From: an uncultured Bryobacteraceae bacterium
GTDB taxonomy: Bacteria > Acidobacteriota > Terriglobia > Bryobacterales > Bryobacteraceae
Assembly: GCA_938003835.1 (NCBI GenBank)
Contig: CALKXJ010000023.1
Coordinates: forward strand, 1-64,000
Direction of reading: 5' to 3'
DNA length: 64,000 nt
Position 1 is the first letter of the stretch. The number at the start of each line of letters is the position of its first letter. Below are positions 46,290 through 57,200 of the stretch, piece by piece. The notes under the pieces were generated by a model. That model was not told the DNA's origin, made no database searches, and saw nothing but the letters and a program-made list of their open reading frames with translations. Made by a program: the position numbers and the translations under genes.

Positions 46290-47305
46290 ACGCCGGCCTG
46301 ATAGCGGCGCGCCATCTCCTCGAGCGGGATCGGTTCGTAGTCTCCGGCGTGGCCGGCCTGGCCGAAGGCGATCATGCGCGCCTTGACCACCTCCTTCATC
46401 GCCGCGCGCGCCGCCCCGAGGTAGGTCCGCGGGTCGAACTCCTCGGGCTTCTCAAAGAACACCTTGCGGATGGCGCCGGTCATCGCCAGCCGGTTGTCGG
46501 TGTCCACGTTGATCTTGCGGACGCCGTTCTTGATGCCGAGCTGGATCTCCTCGATCGGCACGCCCCAGGTGGGCTTGATCTTGCCGCCGTACTGGTTGAT
46601 GATGTCCTGAAGCTCTTTGGGAACGCTCGAGGAGCCGTGCATGACCAGGTGGGTCTTGGGCAGGCGCTTGTGAATCTCGATGATCCGCTCCATGGCCAGG
46701 ATGGCGCCGTCGGGCTTGCGGCTGAACTTGTAAGCGCCGTGGCTGGTGCCGATCGCCACCGCCAGCGCATCCACGCCGGTCTGCTTGACGAAATCGACCG
46801 CCTGATCCGGATCGGTGAGGTGAGCCATGGCATCGACGCCCGCGCCGTGGCCGTCCTCGATGCCGCCGAGCACGCCCAGCTCGCCCTCGACCGAGACGCC
46901 GCGCGCGTGGGCCATCTCGACCACCTCGCGCGTGACGCGCACGTTGTACTCGTAGCTGGCGGGCGTCTTGCCATCCTCCATCAGCGAGCCGTCCATCATC
47001 ACGCTGGTGAAGCCCATCTCGATGGCCGACCGGCAGGTCTCCGGGCTGTTGCCGTGATCCTGATGCAACGCCACCGGGATCTCCGGATAGAGCTCGACAG
47101 CGGCGAGCATGAGGTGGAACAGGAAACGGTCGTTTGAATACTTCCGGGCGCCGCGGCTCACCTGGATAATCACCGGGCTCCTGGTTTCGCGCGCGGCCTC
47201 CATGATGGCCTGGATCTGCTCCATGTTGTTGACGTTGAAGGCGCCCACGCCGTAGCCGCCCTTGGCCGCTTCATCGAGCAGTTGCCGCATTGTCACCAGT
47301 GGCAT
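46277..47305 (-). CDS. fba: Class II fructose-bisphosphate aldolase
   Basis: The 342-residue zinc-dependent aldolase cleaves fructose 1,6-bisphosphate in glycolysis and makes it in gluconeogenesis. The metal and catalytic motifs are [13 protein letters not shown] (Zn His and catalytic Asp region), [29 protein letters not shown] and NVDTDNRLA. It belongs to the longer class IIB-like group. It is a single gene on the minus strand, 107 bases from the following receptor gene. Confidence 0.93.
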   Translation of the reverse strand: MPLVTMRQLLDEAAKGGYGVGAFNVNNMEQIQAIMEAARETRSPVIIQVSRGARKYSNDRFLFHLMLAAVELYPEIPVALHQDHGNSPETCRSAIEMGFTSVMMDGSLMEDGKTPASYEYNVRVTREVVEMAHARGVSVEGELGVLGGIEDGHGAGVDAMAHLTDPDQAVDFVKQTGVDALAVAIGTSHGAYKFSRKPDGAILAMERIIEIHKRLPKTHLVMHGSSSVPKELQDIINQYGGKIKPTWGVPIEEIQLGIKNGVRKINVDTDNRLAMTGAIRKVFFEKPEEFDPRTYLGAARAAMKEVVKARMIAFGQAGHAGDYEPIPLEEMARRYQAGVYSA

Positions 47306-47411
47306 TTATGAATTTCTCCTTTGATTGCAGGATGGAATCAGCACATTTGATCTTAGCGAATGCCGGAGGCCGGCCGCGCGACCCGGAATCACGAGACCGG
47401 GCCGGGGAGCT

Positions 47412-50400
47412 TCAGAAACGGAGCTTCGCTCCCACCTGGATCTTGCGCGATTCGCTGGCGACCGTGTCGCGGATCCGGCCGAAGACGGCCGAGCTGAGGG
47501 CGGCCGTCGGGAAGCCGAAGATCGGGTGGTTGAAAGCGTTGGTCATGTCGGCCCGCAGCTCGAGCGTAAGACGTTCGTTCAGGCGGGTTCGCTTCAGCAG
47601 CGACAGGTCCACGCCCCAGCCGCCCGGACCGCGGAGGAAGTTCCGGCCGGTGTTTCCGAACTCGCCCATTTGCGGGTAGGCGAACCGGGCACGCTGCTCC
47701 GGCGTCAGGAACCACTTCAGGCCGTCCAGATCCTGCGCCTTGCCCATCAGCGGGTCGCAGCCCGAGCAGTTGGCGAAGCTCTGCACCACGCTGTTGAAGG
47801 TGAAAAAGCCGGAGAAGATCGACAGCGGCCGTCCGCTCTGGAAGGTTCCCATGCCGGCCACCTGCCAGCCGCCGGCGAGGCGGTCCGCCAACCCGCCGGC
47901 GCCGGAGAGAAACTTCCGGCCCCGGCCGAACGGCAGCTCCCAGATCCAGTAGCTCTGCACGACGTGCGTGCGGTCGAAGTCGCTCCGCGCGTAATTCAAC
48001 TTGCGGTTGTAAATGTCGAATGGCGTTCCGGTGGCCGACTGGACCCCGCCGCGCGAGACCACGGTGAAGGCCGGATCGTAGGAACGCGTATCGAGCGATT
48101 TCGACAGCGTGTAGCTGATCTGGAACTCCAGCCCGTCGGTCATGCGCCGTAGAAACTGGACCTGCGCGGCGTGGTAGGTCGAGAAGTCGTTCGAGTCGAT
48201 CACATTCATGCCGTTGGCGAATTGCGGGAACGGCAGGAAAAAGTACGGGCCGAGACCGGCCGCTTCCGGCTGGCCGCGGCCGCCGACGACGCGGCGCGAA
48301 AGGTCCTGCGCGATGAAGGCCACGTTGTTGTTGCGCAAATCGGTCGAATAGATGCGCCGCAGGGCGGCCGAGCCGCTCTCGGCGGCGAGCCGCCGCGCGT
48401 CCACCGACATCAACTGATTGATCAGCGGGCTTTCACCGCCGGCCGCCACCGTGCGGACGGCCTCGAGAAAGCCGTTCCGGCGAATTTCGGCCTGATTGGC
48501 GTCATAAGCGCCGAAGAGGTTGTAGGCGCGGCGGCCCATGTAGTTGATCTCGAGCACGCTGTTGCGCAAAACCTCGCGCTGGATGGCGAAGCTCCACTGG
48601 TGGGTGGTCGGCATCTGGAAGTCCGGGTCCACCACGGTGATGACGCGATTGGAGAATGCCGCCGGCTGCGCGAGCGATTCCGGCGAGACGGCCGGCGGCT
48701 TGAGCTCCGGCAGGTTCGCCAGGCGCCCGCCGGCCTGGCCGTAGGTGACGTCGGCCACTCCGATGACGATGCCCGGCAGGTTCTGAAACACCGAAGAGCT
48801 CAGAACGAACGTGTTGATGCGGTCGTAGGCGATGCGGTAGTTGGCGCGTACCGACGTCTTGCCGGTCCCGAAGGGATCCCAGGCGAAGCCGACGGACGGT
48901 CCCCAGTTGTTCACCGCGTCCCGGTAGAGGCTCTTGGGCACCCACTTGAGCGTGTTCGTCGCCGCGGCGCCGGCTGTGACCGGCTGATCCGGCGCGCGGA
49001 TGCGCCCCTCGGGGTTGCGCGGCGCCTCCTTGATTTCCAGCCTCACACCCAAATCGAACGTCAGATTGCGGCGCAGCTTCCAGGTGTCGTGGAGATAGAA
49101 GTCGTACTCGTTGAACTTGGCAAGGAAATCGTACCGGCCGGTGACATAGCTGTCTCGGGTCGAGGGAAAGCCGCGATTGGTGTTGCCGACGCGGCCGAGC
49201 ATGAAATTGATGTGCGTCTCCAGGTTCACCCGGTCGAAGGCCTGGTTGATATCGGCCGGCAGGCCGAAAGCGGCCGCCGGAACGGTGTTGACCACGCGCG
49301 AGAAGTCGGCCGACTGCGTGGCGTTGTAGCCGCCGATGGAGCCGCGCAGGTCGCGGTGGCGGCCCAGGCGAAGGTTGGTTCCGAACTTGATGTTGTGCGC
49401 GCCGCGGAACCAGGCGAAGTTATCCACGATCTGCCAGGTCTTCAGTTGCCGCTGGTTGCCGAAGCTGTAGACCAGCGGGTTGGCCACGGGGGTAACCAGA
49501 TCGATCTTGGTGATGTCGGCGGTCGGAATGACGAAGTTGAAGGCGAACTGGTTCAATCCGAAGACCAGCTCGTTGGTGGTCGTCGCCGTCGGCACGCTCC
49601 GCCAGTTGAACGCGTAGTTTTTCGGGTTCCGCAGCGTGTTGACCACGCACGGGGCGCCCGGGTAGACCGGATTGCCGCCATTGACCCGGTCGCAGTTGGT
49701 GTTCTGCTCGCCGAAGCTGATCCGGGCAAACACGCTGTTGTTGTCGTTGACGAGATAATCCCCGCGCAGCGTCACGTCGTGCTGTCTTTCGTACTGCAGC
49801 GCGGTAAAAGTGATCCCAGCGAAGTTCAGGCCGTCGCCGACCGTGAAGTTGTTCGGCAGCGGCGCGCCCTGGGCGATCGCCTTAGTTCGCGCGTCCCAGC
49901 CGATGCGCTGCGGATCGGAAGCGATGATGTTGTAGGTGCCGATCGCCACGCTGGGCAGCACGTTGCCTTGCGCGTCGACCGAGGCGCCCGGAACTCCGGC
50001 CGGCAAGTTCCGCCCGCCGCGGACGTAGCGCCAGAGGCCCTCGCGCGCCTCCTTCGTATACACCGTGGAGGTGATGACCGCCGATTCCCGGGTGCGGAGA
50101 AGCTGCACGTTGCCGTAATAGAAAAGCCTGTTCTTGATGACCGGCCCGCCGATCGAGGCGCCGGGCATGTTCTGCTGGTACTGCCGCTTGCCGACGTTGT
50201 TGATGTTGTTCTCCCACTCGTTGGCGCTCAGGCGCGGCGTGCGATAGAACCACCAGAGCGTGCCGTGGACCTCATTGGTCCCGCTCTTGGTGACCATCGC
50301 CACCTGGCCGCCGGAGTTCCGGCCGAAATCGGCGGTGGTGTTGCCCGTGATGACGCGGAACTCGGCCAGCACGTCCGGGTTCATGCGGATGGGTGCGAAG

Positions 50401-51014
50401 TTCGAGCCGCCGGCGCTGGTCTCGTTGGCGTCGATGCCGTCGATGGTGAAGTTCCAGGCCCGGTCGCGCGCTCCCGCCACATGCACCCCTCCACCGGTGT
50501 TGGCGCCGGAGACCACGCCCGGCTGGCGCAGGATCAGCGTCAGAGGATTGCGCCCGCGCACGCCGACGATGGGCAGATCGGCGATCACCCGATCCGTGAA
50601 GAGGTTTCCGAAGTTGCCCGAAGTGGAGGTCTGAACGAGCTCGGCAGTCGCGGTGACCTCGACCGACTCGGTCACCGCACCCACCTCGAGCGTGACGTTG
50701 ACGGTGGCCGGCTGGCCGATGGTGACCGGGTTGCCGCGCGAGGTGAACCGGCGGAAGCCGGGGTATTCGACCGTCACGGTGTAGATGCCGCTCGGTACGG
50801 CCTCGAAAAAGTAAGCGCCGTTGTCGGCGCTCCTGGTTTCGAAGGTGGCGTTGGTTCGCTCGTTGATGAGGCGCACGGAGGCGCCGGCGACGCTGGCGCC
50901 GCTCGGATCGGTCACTACACCCAGCACTCGCGAGGTCGTCCCCTGCCCCAGGACAAGGGACGCCAGCAGCCCGAGTGCGGCGCAGAGAAGAACGGGGTGA
51001 CGGCCCGGACGCAT
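47412..51014 (-). CDS. Oar-like TonB-dependent receptor (second copy)
   Basis: This 1200-residue outer-membrane protein starts with a signal peptide (HPVLLCAALGLLASLVLG) and a carboxypeptidase-regulatory domain (VLGVVTDPSGASVAGASVRL). The plug is at about 115-235 (IADLPIVGVRGRNPLTLIL, WNFTIDGIDANETSAGGS), then a large barrel ends in KIQVGAKLRF. ATG 51014 is chosen because GGAGGG lies 9 bases ahead and the signal peptide starts there; an earlier in-frame ATG is not supported. It is the downstream member of a tandem pair of receptors with 129 bases between them. No SusD partner is present, so the ligand is unknown. Confidence 0.88.
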   Translation of the reverse strand: MRPGRHPVLLCAALGLLASLVLGQGTTSRVLGVVTDPSGASVAGASVRLINERTNATFETRSADNGAYFFEAVPSGIYTVTVEYPGFRRFTSRGNPVTIGQPATVNVTLEVGAVTESVEVTATAELVQTSTSGNFGNLFTDRVIADLPIVGVRGRNPLTLILRQPGVVSGANTGGGVHVAGARDRAWNFTIDGIDANETSAGGSNFAPIRMNPDVLAEFRVITGNTTADFGRNSGGQVAMVTKSGTNEVHGTLWWFYRTPRLSANEWENNINNVGKRQYQQNMPGASIGGPVIKNRLFYYGNVQLLRTRESAVITSTVYTKEAREGLWRYVRGGRNLPAGVPGASVDAQGNVLPSVAIGTYNIIASDPQRIGWDARTKAIAQGAPLPNNFTVGDGLNFAGITFTALQYERQHDVTLRGDYLVNDNNSVFARISFGEQNTNCDRVNGGNPVYPGAPCVVNTLRNPKNYAFNWRSVPTATTTNELVFGLNQFAFNFVIPTADITKIDLVTPVANPLVYSFGNQRQLKTWQIVDNFAWFRGAHNIKFGTNLRLGRHRDLRGSIGGYNATQSADFSRVVNTVPAAAFGLPADINQAFDRVNLETHINFMLGRVGNTNRGFPSTRDSYVTGRYDFLAKFNEYDFYLHDTWKLRRNLTFDLGVRLEIKEAPRNPEGRIRAPDQPVTAGAAATNTLKWVPKSLYRDAVNNWGPSVGFAWDPFGTGKTSVRANYRIAYDRINTFVLSSSVFQNLPGIVIGVADVTYGQAGGRLANLPELKPPAVSPESLAQPAAFSNRVITVVDPDFQMPTTHQWSFAIQREVLRNSVLEINYMGRRAYNLFGAYDANQAEIRRNGFLEAVRTVAAGGESPLINQLMSVDARRLAAESGSAALRRIYSTDLRNNNVAFIAQDLSRRVVGGRGQPEAAGLGPYFFLPFPQFANGMNVIDSNDFSTYHAAQVQFLRRMTDGLEFQISYTLSKSLDTRSYDPAFTVVSRGGVQSATGTPFDIYNRKLNYARSDFDRTHVVQSYWIWELPFGRGRKFLSGAGGLADRLAGGWQVAGMGTFQSGRPLSIFSGFFTFNSVVQSFANCSGCDPLMGKAQDLDGLKWFLTPEQRARFAYPQMGEFGNTGRNFLRGPGGWGVDLSLLKRTRLNERLTLELRADMTNAFNHPIFGFPTAALSSAVFGRIRDTVASESRKIQVGAKLRF

Positions 51015-51143
51015 GGTTACAACCCTCCCACCCGAGAAGTTGATCCGAACCAAGATACCTTGCCTTGAGACTCCAGTCAAGGCCCTGGTCCGAGCCGACT
51101 CGCCGGGGGCAACGCGTCCCGAACCGGCGCCGCCGCGGGACGA

Positions 51144-54104
51144 TCAGAAGTTCATCCGCAGCATGAACTGGAGCATGCGCGAGGTGCCGAAGCCGGTGGC
51201 GCCGTCGTTGGCCGTCGAGAGAATGATGCCGAAGTTGCCGCTGGAGATGTTCGAGACCGGGTTGCCGAACTGGGCGCGGTTGAAGACGTTGAAGGCTTCG
51301 GCGCGCAACTCCAGGTTCAGGCGCTCCGACATCGAGGTGCGTTTGCTCAAGGCCACGTCGGCCTGCCAGAGGCCCGGGCCGCGGAGCATGTTGCGCGGCG
51401 CGTTGCCCCAGGTACCGGCCGCGGGGGTGGTGAAGGCTTCGCGGAGAACCCACCGGCTGGGCGTCTGCACCGCCGGGATCGGGCTGATGCCGGTGAGTTG
51501 GGCCCGCTGGTTGCGCGCGTTGCCGTCCGGCACGTCGCGCGAGGCGCGGTCCACCGTCGGCGTGAAGGCCCGGCCGGTCCGGGCAGTGAACAGGCCCGAA
51601 AGCCCCCAACCCTCGGCGAGCTTGCCCGCCAGACCCGAACGCGGCCCCCACCGCCGCCCCGGACCGAGCGGGAATTCATAGGTGGAGTTCAGCGTGAGCG
51701 TGTGCCGGATGTCGAAATCGGCGGGGGCGCGTTCGCAGCGGCGGCAGGAGGAGATCATGATCTCGGCGCCCTCGCCCGAGCCGGCGTTGTCGTCAATCAC
51801 CTTCGACCACAGGTACTGCGTCTGCACCAGCCAGCCGCGGGCGAAGTTGCGCACCAGGGAGGCCTGCATGCCGTGGAAGGTCGAGTTGCCGTAGTTGTTC
51901 TTGCGGTCGACGTCGGCGAAATTCGGCAGCGGCCGCACCTTGGTCACCGGATCGATCAGGTTCAAACGGTCCCGGCCGAAGAGGTGGCTGCCGCGGTTGC
52001 CGACATAGGCGAGCTGGCCGACGAAAGACGCCGGCAGCTCCCGCTGGAGCGAGAAGCTCCACTGCTGGGAGTAGAAATCCTCGCGGTCGCGCTGGAGCGC
52101 CCGAGGCTGTACGCCCGCCGAGCGCGCCTGCGCCAGAAACGGCGCGATCGGATAGGCCAAGGCCGGCTGGTCCGAGCGGGTCAACTGGAAGCGCTCCGGT
52201 TCGCTGTCAACGGCGGCGGTGACGTCGTCCTGCTGGCCCGGGCCGTAGTAGATGCCGTAGCCGGCGCGCACCACCGTTTTCGGGGTCAGGCTCCAGGCCA
52301 CGCCGGCGCGCGGCGCCCAGTTGTTGCGGTCCGGATAGTACCACGGCGTGCCCGGCGGGCAGAAGCCCCGGCATTCGAAGGGATCGAAGACGCGGCCCCG
52401 GCCGTTGACCTCCTTCATGACGGTGTAGTTTTCATACCGCGCGCCAAGCGTGAGGACAAAACTCCGGCTGAGCCGCCATTCGTCCTGAACGTAGGCGCCC
52501 ATCATCCAGCGCCGGCCGCCGAAGGTGGGCAGTACGCCGGCGATTTCGAACCGGTCCACCTGATTGGCGAGCAGCGCATCGAGGCTGGCGTAACGCACCG
52601 TGACGGAACCGAGATCACCGGCGTTCAGGTGAATCCGCCGCAGCTCGCCGCCCATCTTCAGCGTGTGGCCTCCGCGTATCACGCTCAGGTTGTCCACCAG
52701 CGAATAGGAGGTCGGATATTCGCCGATGCCGGTGAACGGGATCGTCGATGTCAGCCCCGCCACCACGATCGACTCCCGGAAAAGCCCCGTCTGCGGGCGG
52801 GTCAGCGCCGAGCGGTTCACGCCGAGTTTCGCCTCGTTGACCACGGCCGGTGAGAACACAGCCTGCCACTGCACGGTGGCGTTGGTGGGCCGCATGTACG
52901 ATTCGCGGTACTCGAGCAAGGCCGAGCGGCGCTCGTTGAACTCGCCGTCGGTGGTGTTGAAACGCCCGAACACCAGATGCGAGGTGTTGAGCCGGTGATC
53001 GATGCGGATCGAGCCGGAATCCTCGCGCCAGCGGTTGCGGAATACACCGGTGAAGCGATCGACGCGCGGATCCGAAGTCGGGGCCGCACCGGCCGGGAAG
53101 CCGTTGACAATCGGGCCGAGCGCTGGCCACCGCTGCGCCACTTGCGCGCGGAAGGCAGCGCTTGGCACCAGGCCGTTCACGGCCGATTGCCCCAGCCGCT
53201 GGCGCAAGCCCTCGTAGTTGGCGAAGAAGAACGTGCGGTCGCGGACGAGCGGCCCGCCCAGGCTCGCGCCGAACTGGTTCAGGCGGAAATCGGGAACCTG
53301 CGCCGGGTCGAATGGGCGGCGGGCGTGAAATACGTCGTTGCGGAAGAATTCAAACACCGAGCCGTGGAATTCGTTGGTGCCCGAGCGCGATACGAGATTG
53401 ATCTGGGCGCCAGCGCCCGCACCGCTCTCGGCCGTGTAAGTGGAGGAGGCCACGCGGAATTCCGAGATGGCGTCCATGGCGATCACCAGCCGGAGGGCGC
53501 CCTCCTGGCGGGGATCCTTGACGCCGGTGGCGTCGATGCCGTCGTAGGTCCAGTTGTTCTCATCCCGCGGCCGGCCGAAAAAGCGGATGGTGCCCTGGTT
53601 GCCCTCGCCGGTGTTCACCGCGCCGGGCGCCAGCGCCATCAGGAACGACCAGTTGCGCCCGTTGAGCGGGATGTCGCGGATCTGGCGCGCATAAACGACG
53701 CCGCCGATGTCGGCGGTGGTCTGGTCGATGGGCGTCGCCTCGGCGGTCACCTCGACCTGAGTCGCCAGAGCCCCCACTTTCAACTCGGCGTCCAGGCGGC
53801 GGCTCTGCCCCACGGTGAGCTTGACATCCTCGATTCGCGCGGCCGCAAAGCCCTCTTTGGAAATCGTCACCGTATAGACGCCGACGGGCAAAGCGGAAAA
53901 GCGGTAAAAACCGTCATTGCCGGTGAGAAGCTCCCGCTGGTAGCCGGTGGTGGAGGACTCGACGCGGACCCGGGCGGAGGTGATGGCGGCGCCGGTTTCG
54001 TCCGTGACCAGCCCGCTCAGGACCGCGCGGTCGACCTGCGCGAGAGCGGCTCCGGCGAGCAGAAAGCAAAACAGGGAACAGGAAAAACGGGTCAGGCCAC
54101 TCAT
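51144..54104 (-). CDS. Oar-like TonB-dependent receptor (third copy)
   Basis: The 986-residue receptor has a signal peptide (SCSLFCFLLAGAALAQ) and a carboxypeptidase-regulatory domain (LSGLVTDETGAAITSARVRV). The plug domain (IRDIPLNGRNWSFLMALAPG, NWTYDGIDATGVKDPRQ) leads into a barrel ending in LQFMLRMNF. ATG 54104 is chosen as nearest the signal peptide; an ATG at 54131 with AAAGAGA ahead is an alternative adding nine residues. It is divergent from the NHL-propeller gene across 170 bases and 129 bases upstream of the second receptor. The two receptors are clearly different in sequence, not recent duplicates. Confidence 0.87.
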   Translation of the reverse strand: MSGLTRFSCSLFCFLLAGAALAQVDRAVLSGLVTDETGAAITSARVRVESSTTGYQRELLTGNDGFYRFSALPVGVYTVTISKEGFAAARIEDVKLTVGQSRRLDAELKVGALATQVEVTAEATPIDQTTADIGGVVYARQIRDIPLNGRNWSFLMALAPGAVNTGEGNQGTIRFFGRPRDENNWTYDGIDATGVKDPRQEGALRLVIAMDAISEFRVASSTYTAESGAGAGAQINLVSRSGTNEFHGSVFEFFRNDVFHARRPFDPAQVPDFRLNQFGASLGGPLVRDRTFFFANYEGLRQRLGQSAVNGLVPSAAFRAQVAQRWPALGPIVNGFPAGAAPTSDPRVDRFTGVFRNRWREDSGSIRIDHRLNTSHLVFGRFNTTDGEFNERRSALLEYRESYMRPTNATVQWQAVFSPAVVNEAKLGVNRSALTRPQTGLFRESIVVAGLTSTIPFTGIGEYPTSYSLVDNLSVIRGGHTLKMGGELRRIHLNAGDLGSVTVRYASLDALLANQVDRFEIAGVLPTFGGRRWMMGAYVQDEWRLSRSFVLTLGARYENYTVMKEVNGRGRVFDPFECRGFCPPGTPWYYPDRNNWAPRAGVAWSLTPKTVVRAGYGIYYGPGQQDDVTAAVDSEPERFQLTRSDQPALAYPIAPFLAQARSAGVQPRALQRDREDFYSQQWSFSLQRELPASFVGQLAYVGNRGSHLFGRDRLNLIDPVTKVRPLPNFADVDRKNNYGNSTFHGMQASLVRNFARGWLVQTQYLWSKVIDDNAGSGEGAEIMISSCRRCERAPADFDIRHTLTLNSTYEFPLGPGRRWGPRSGLAGKLAEGWGLSGLFTARTGRAFTPTVDRASRDVPDGNARNQRAQLTGISPIPAVQTPSRWVLREAFTTPAAGTWGNAPRNMLRGPGLWQADVALSKRTSMSERLNLELRAEAFNVFNRAQFGNPVSNISSGNFGIILSTANDGATGFGTSRMLQFMLRMNF

Positions 54105-54215
54105 CACTTTGCAGGCTAACAAAGGCAACATGTCTCTTTCGTTACATATAAATGGCAATTTGGTGACAAAGCCGGGCCTCCCTTCCGCGGCGAAAGGCCC
54201 GCGCCGGTCTCGTGC

Positions 54216-54221
54216 TATCCT
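54216..54221 (+). promoter_or_regulatory. -10-like element of the NHL-propeller gene
   Basis: TATCCT preceded by GTGC lies about 54 bases ahead of the chosen ATG. The short intergenic region (54105-54274) also has an AT-rich patch (TTACATATAAATGGC, about 54143) that may serve the divergent receptor. Confidence 0.2.
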
Positions 54222-54274
54222 TGGGAAGAGTCCCGCTGGTTGCCGCGTCCCTCCGGATCGTGGTGGAGAGGATA

Positions 54275-57200
54275 ATGAACAGACATTTGTGCTGGCTCGT
54301 CTGGCTGGCCTTCCCCCTGAGCCTGCCGGCTCAGATTCCCCTGAACCCGGCCCCCACGCTGGCGCTGGGCCAGCCGCCGGATCGTTCCCCCGCCGAGACG
54401 CGGTCAATCGGCCCGAACCTGCTCGAAGGACGCGAGCTGAACGGGCCCACCTCAGTGGCCTACGACGCGACGACCGGCGCGCTTTATGTGGCCGACAGCG
54501 GCAACAACCGCGTCCTCGGCTGGCGCGATGGCCGCAGTTTCGCCAACGGGGCCAAAGCCGACCTTGTCATCGGGCAGTGGAACTTCTACACCAATCTCCC
54601 CTTCGGCGCTACGCTTCCATTCACCTCCGGCCTGAACAGCCCGACCGGCCTGGCTGTCGACACTCGCGGAAACCTCTATGTCGTCGATTCGGGCAACAAC
54701 CGGATTCTTCGCTTCAAGCGGCCCTTCGACTCCACCGAAGATCCCATCCGGGCGGATCTGGTGATCGGCCAGAGCAGCCTCTCCGGCTCCGGCGCCGGCA
54801 CCGCCGCCGAGAGGATTCGCACCACCGGCACCAACAACGTGCCTTTGCAGGCAGGCCTCGCCTTCGACGCGCAGGGCAATCTTTGGTTTACCGACGCGGG
54901 CAACAACCGCGTGTTGCGCTTCCCGGCCTCGAGCCTGGGCGAGACGGCTTCCAACGGCCCGCCGGCCGACGTGCTGCTCGGCCAGACGGCTTACGATCAG
55001 CGGACCGCCCCGGCGCGCAACGACGCCGGCCGGCGAAACAAGACGGTCCTGCTCGAGCCTTCCGCGCTGGCCTTCGACTCCCGCGGCCGGCTGTTTGTCG
55101 CCGACGGGCTAAACCGAGTGGTGGTCTGGGAGCCCGAGATAACCAGCGGCAAGCCGGCCTCGCGCATCCTAGGTGTTCCGGCGGCGGGTGGGCCGGCCAT
55201 CAACGCCGCCTCGCTCGGCCTGATCCGCGGCGGGCAGTTGCTGTCGCCGGACGGCATCCTCTTGAACATCGCCGGCACACAGTGGTTCCCGCCTTTCGGC
55301 GTCTTTGCCATCGGCAATATCCCGTTCGTCGTCGACACTTACGCGAACCGCATCCTTCGGTACCGACCTTTTGACGAGTGGCCGGCCGAGAGCGTCGCCT
55401 TTTCGCCGAACGCCGAGGCGGTAATCGGCCAGGATGCTCTCGAAACCGACGATCCCCGTGTCAATCGGGGCCGCCCGCAGCCGAGCGAAGCCAGCCTGGC
55501 CTGGCCCCGGGGCGCGGTCTATTCTCCACAGGCAGGCCTGGTTTACGTCGCCGACACGGGCAACAACCGCGTGCTGGCCTTTCCGAACTTCAGCAGCGGG
55601 CCGCCTGCCTCGAGCGGCAGCCCCTATGCCGCCCTGCGCCTGCTCGGCCAGGTTGGCTACGATCTGCGCGAGCGCAATCTGCTCGAAGGCAGGGAGTTTC
55701 AGTTTATCTCCGCCTACTCGGAGGCGATCGGCGGCATCGCCATCGACAGGAACTCCGATCCGCCACGGCTGTACATTGCCGACACTTACAACAACCGGAT
55801 TCTTTGCTTCGCCGATGCGCGAAGGATCCGCCCGGGCGACCCGGCCGACCGCGTGATCGGCCAGCCGAATTTGCGCTCCTCGATGGTGAACTGGCCGATC
55901 GGCCGCAGCGACGCCCGCAACGAGGTGGGCCTTTTCTGGCCTACCGGCCTGGCGGTGGACGCGGGTGGAAACCTTTATGTGGCCGATCGCGGCAACGGGC
56001 GTGTGCTCCGCTTCCGCCGGCCCTTCGATCAACCCGCGGGCGCCATGGTCGCCGACCTCGTGCTCGGTCAGACGAACTTCGGCCGGCGCGACATCGACCC
56101 GTCGCCATCCACGATGGGTGAGCCATACGGGCTGGCCTTCACCGGCCAGGGGTGGCTGGCGGTCTCCGACCGTGCCTTCAACCGTGTTCTGCTGTTCGAG
56201 GGCCCCGAGTTCCGCAACGGGCAGGCGGCGGTGAAGGTCTTCGGTCAGAGCGATTTCATCAGCATCTCCGCCGGAGGCGGCGCCACCGGTCTGAACGCCC
56301 CGCGTGATATCGCCATCGACGGCGACGACCGCCTTTATGTGGCCGACGGCGGCAACCGGCGCATCCAGATCTTCCCGCAGCAGATCACCTCGGCCGAGAC
56401 CCGCAGCGGCGCTCCCGCCGTGCTGACGCTCGGCAATTTCGGCGCCTCTTCCCCGCGTGGCATCTCCGTCAACCTGCAAACGGGCGAGATCTGGGCGGCC
56501 GAGCCGAACACGAACACGACGCTGTGCGGCGCCGCTCGGCCCTGCCTGGTGCGTTACCCTCGCTTCGACATTCTCCAGACCCAGGGCATTAGCTTCGAAC
56601 GAATCGGTTACGGCACGCCGCCGCTGGCTCTGGCCCAGGACGGATTGGGCAACGTCTATGTGGCCGACGGCTTGAGCCGGGTTCTGATCCACTTCCCGCG
56701 CATCTTGAGTAGCAACAACGCCAACGGTCTCGAGCAATCCGCTCCCAACACGTACACGTCGGTCTACGCGACGTTTGACCTGCCGGGCGTTCCCACCGCC
56801 GTCTTCGACGCCGTCCCCATGCCAAAAACGCTCGCCGACATTCAAGTGTTGGTGAATCAGCGGCCGGTGCCGATTCACTTCCTTTCGCCGCGGCAGATCA
56901 ACTTTCTGATGCCTGGCGACGCCCCCGAGGAGGGCTCGGTCGAGGTCTGGGTGATGCGGGCCTCCACGCGCCAGATCCTCGCCGCCGGCTCCTTGCGGAT
57001 GGACGTGGTTTCGCCCGGGCTGCTGGTAACCGAGAGGTTCACCGTCGGCAACAACACCTTCTTTCAAGTGGCGGCGCTCAATGTGGATGCCGAGGGAAAA
57101 CGCACGCTGAACTGGCGCGCCGCCACGCGGGTCGGAGACTGGGATGCGCGGCCGGCGCGGGTTGGGGAGGTCGTCGAGATCTTCGCCACCGGCTTCGGAC

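Noticed and set aside
48171-51068. 965-codon open frame antisense to the second Oar-like receptor
   Set aside because: The opposite strand encodes a receptor with signal peptide, plug and barrel. The antisense product has no domain and is a by-product of high GC.
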